From: Gammaproteobacteria bacterium
Lineage (GTDB): Bacteria > Pseudomonadota > Gammaproteobacteria > SZUA-229
DNA length: 6,234 nucleotides
Reading direction: 5' to 3'
Assembly: GCA_027858635.1 (NCBI GenBank)
Contig: JAQICG010000126.1
Span: forward strand, 1 to 6,234
The notes beneath the pieces were generated by a model. That model was not told the origin of the DNA. It searched no databases and worked only from the letters and a program-made list of their open reading frames with translations. Every line of letters begins with the position of its first letter. Positions within the stretch are counted from its first letter, which is position 1. Shown piece by piece: positions 5,836 through 6,234 of the stretch. Made by a program: the position numbers and the translations under genes.

Positions 5836-6234
5836 TGCATTTCGACTGGCCCTGGCTGTTTGCCCTGTTGCCTCTGCCCTGGCTGCTGCGGCTGTTATTG
5901 CCGCGCGCCGCCGGCCGCAACATGGCCGCGCTACGCGTACCCTACTTGCAGGACTTTCAGCTGAGCTCGACCTCAACCGGCATCAGCACCCACTCGCGGC
6001 GCTGGCCGTTGTTCATCTACACTTTATTATGGCTCTGCCTGCTCACCGCTGCGGCGCGGCCACAGTGGATTGGCGATGCCATTGAATTACCCGTCAGCGG
6101 CCGCGACCTGATGCTGGCCATCGACCTCTCCGGCAGCATGGGCCAGCCCTTCAACAACAACTTTCGCAGCGTCAGCAAACTCGACGCCACCAAAGCGGTG
6201 GCCGGTGACTTTATCGACCAGCGCGTCGGCGACC
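5832..6234 (+). CDS. BatA-like membrane VWA-domain protein, N-terminal part, cut by window edge
   Basis: The first 134 residues are visible and the frame runs off the end. A hydrophobic N-terminal segment (about 4-23, FDWPWLFALLPLPWLLRLLL) is followed by a short basic region, and a second hydrophobic segment lies at about 58-75. ARPQWIGDAIELPVSGRDL (75-93) then leads into the VWA domain. Its metal-ion-dependent adhesion site is complete so far: D98, S100 and S102 in DLSGSM. KLDATKAVAGDFI (116-128) follows in the usual place. This layout is that of BatA-type 'aerotolerance' proteins, held in the inner membrane with a VWA domain. Two adjacent ATG codons (5832 and 5835) are in frame; the first overlaps the DUF4381 stop as ATGA, which indicates translational coupling. 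The gene continues beyond 6234, where BatB- and BatD-like genes would be expected. Confidence 0.9.
   Translation, partial: MMHFDWPWLFALLPLPWLLRLLLPRAAGRNMAALRVPYLQDFQLSSTSTGISTHSRRWPLFIYTLLWLCLLTAAARPQWIGDAIELPVSGRDLMLAIDLSGSMGQPFNNNFRSVSKLDATKAVAGDFIDQRVGD

Overview
The window looks like chromosomal DNA of a Gram-negative gammaproteobacterium, of moderately high GC by eye. It carries an outer-membrane TonB-dependent receptor with a signal peptide, a btuB-type cobalamin riboswitch, sigma70-like promoters, and a MoxR/DUF58/DUF4381/VWA gene order typical of that class. I cannot name a genus from the sequence alone. Five genes are complete and two are cut by the window edges. There are no tRNA or rRNA genes, no CRISPR array, and no recognisable transposase.

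Left part (1-3100), a vitamin B12 locus. Leftward on the minus strand lie a PduO-type ATP:cob(I)alamin adenosyltransferase (310-867) and, overlapping its stop codon by a GTGA junction, the N-terminal third of a ROK-family sugar kinase (1-313). Facing right is btuB (1188-3047), the outer-membrane cobalamin receptor. The 320-base gap between them holds a good sigma70 promoter (906-934), a cobalamin riboswitch aptamer (about 944-1138), and a small hairpin (1161-1175) directly before the btuB ribosome binding site. The hairpin's loop is complementary to the C-rich loop of the aptamer. B12 should therefore repress the receptor, while the adenosyltransferase that converts imported cobalamin to coenzyme form is read from the opposite strand and escapes the riboswitch. 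A terminator-like hairpin follows btuB.

Right part (3130-6234), a MoxR/Bat-type operon. A MoxR AAA+ ATPase (3209-4177) is followed by a DUF58 protein with a degenerate VWA fold (4332-5303), a small membrane-anchored DUF4381 protein (5305-5835), and the start of a BatA-like membrane VWA protein (5832 to the window end). In this type of cluster the MoxR ATPase is thought to act as a chaperone-like partner of metal-binding VWA proteins at the inner membrane, often linked to envelope or oxidative stress. The last three genes are tightly packed (1-base gap, then ATGA overlap).

The main irregularity is between moxR and the DUF58 gene: a 154-base gap holding a nearly perfect 36-base inverted repeat built from AACTG/CAGTT units and followed by seven T's. 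The next gene then begins at a TTG codon with no visible Shine-Dalgarno. I found no clearly new system. The most rewarding items are this repeat inside an otherwise compact operon and the structural details of the riboswitch.
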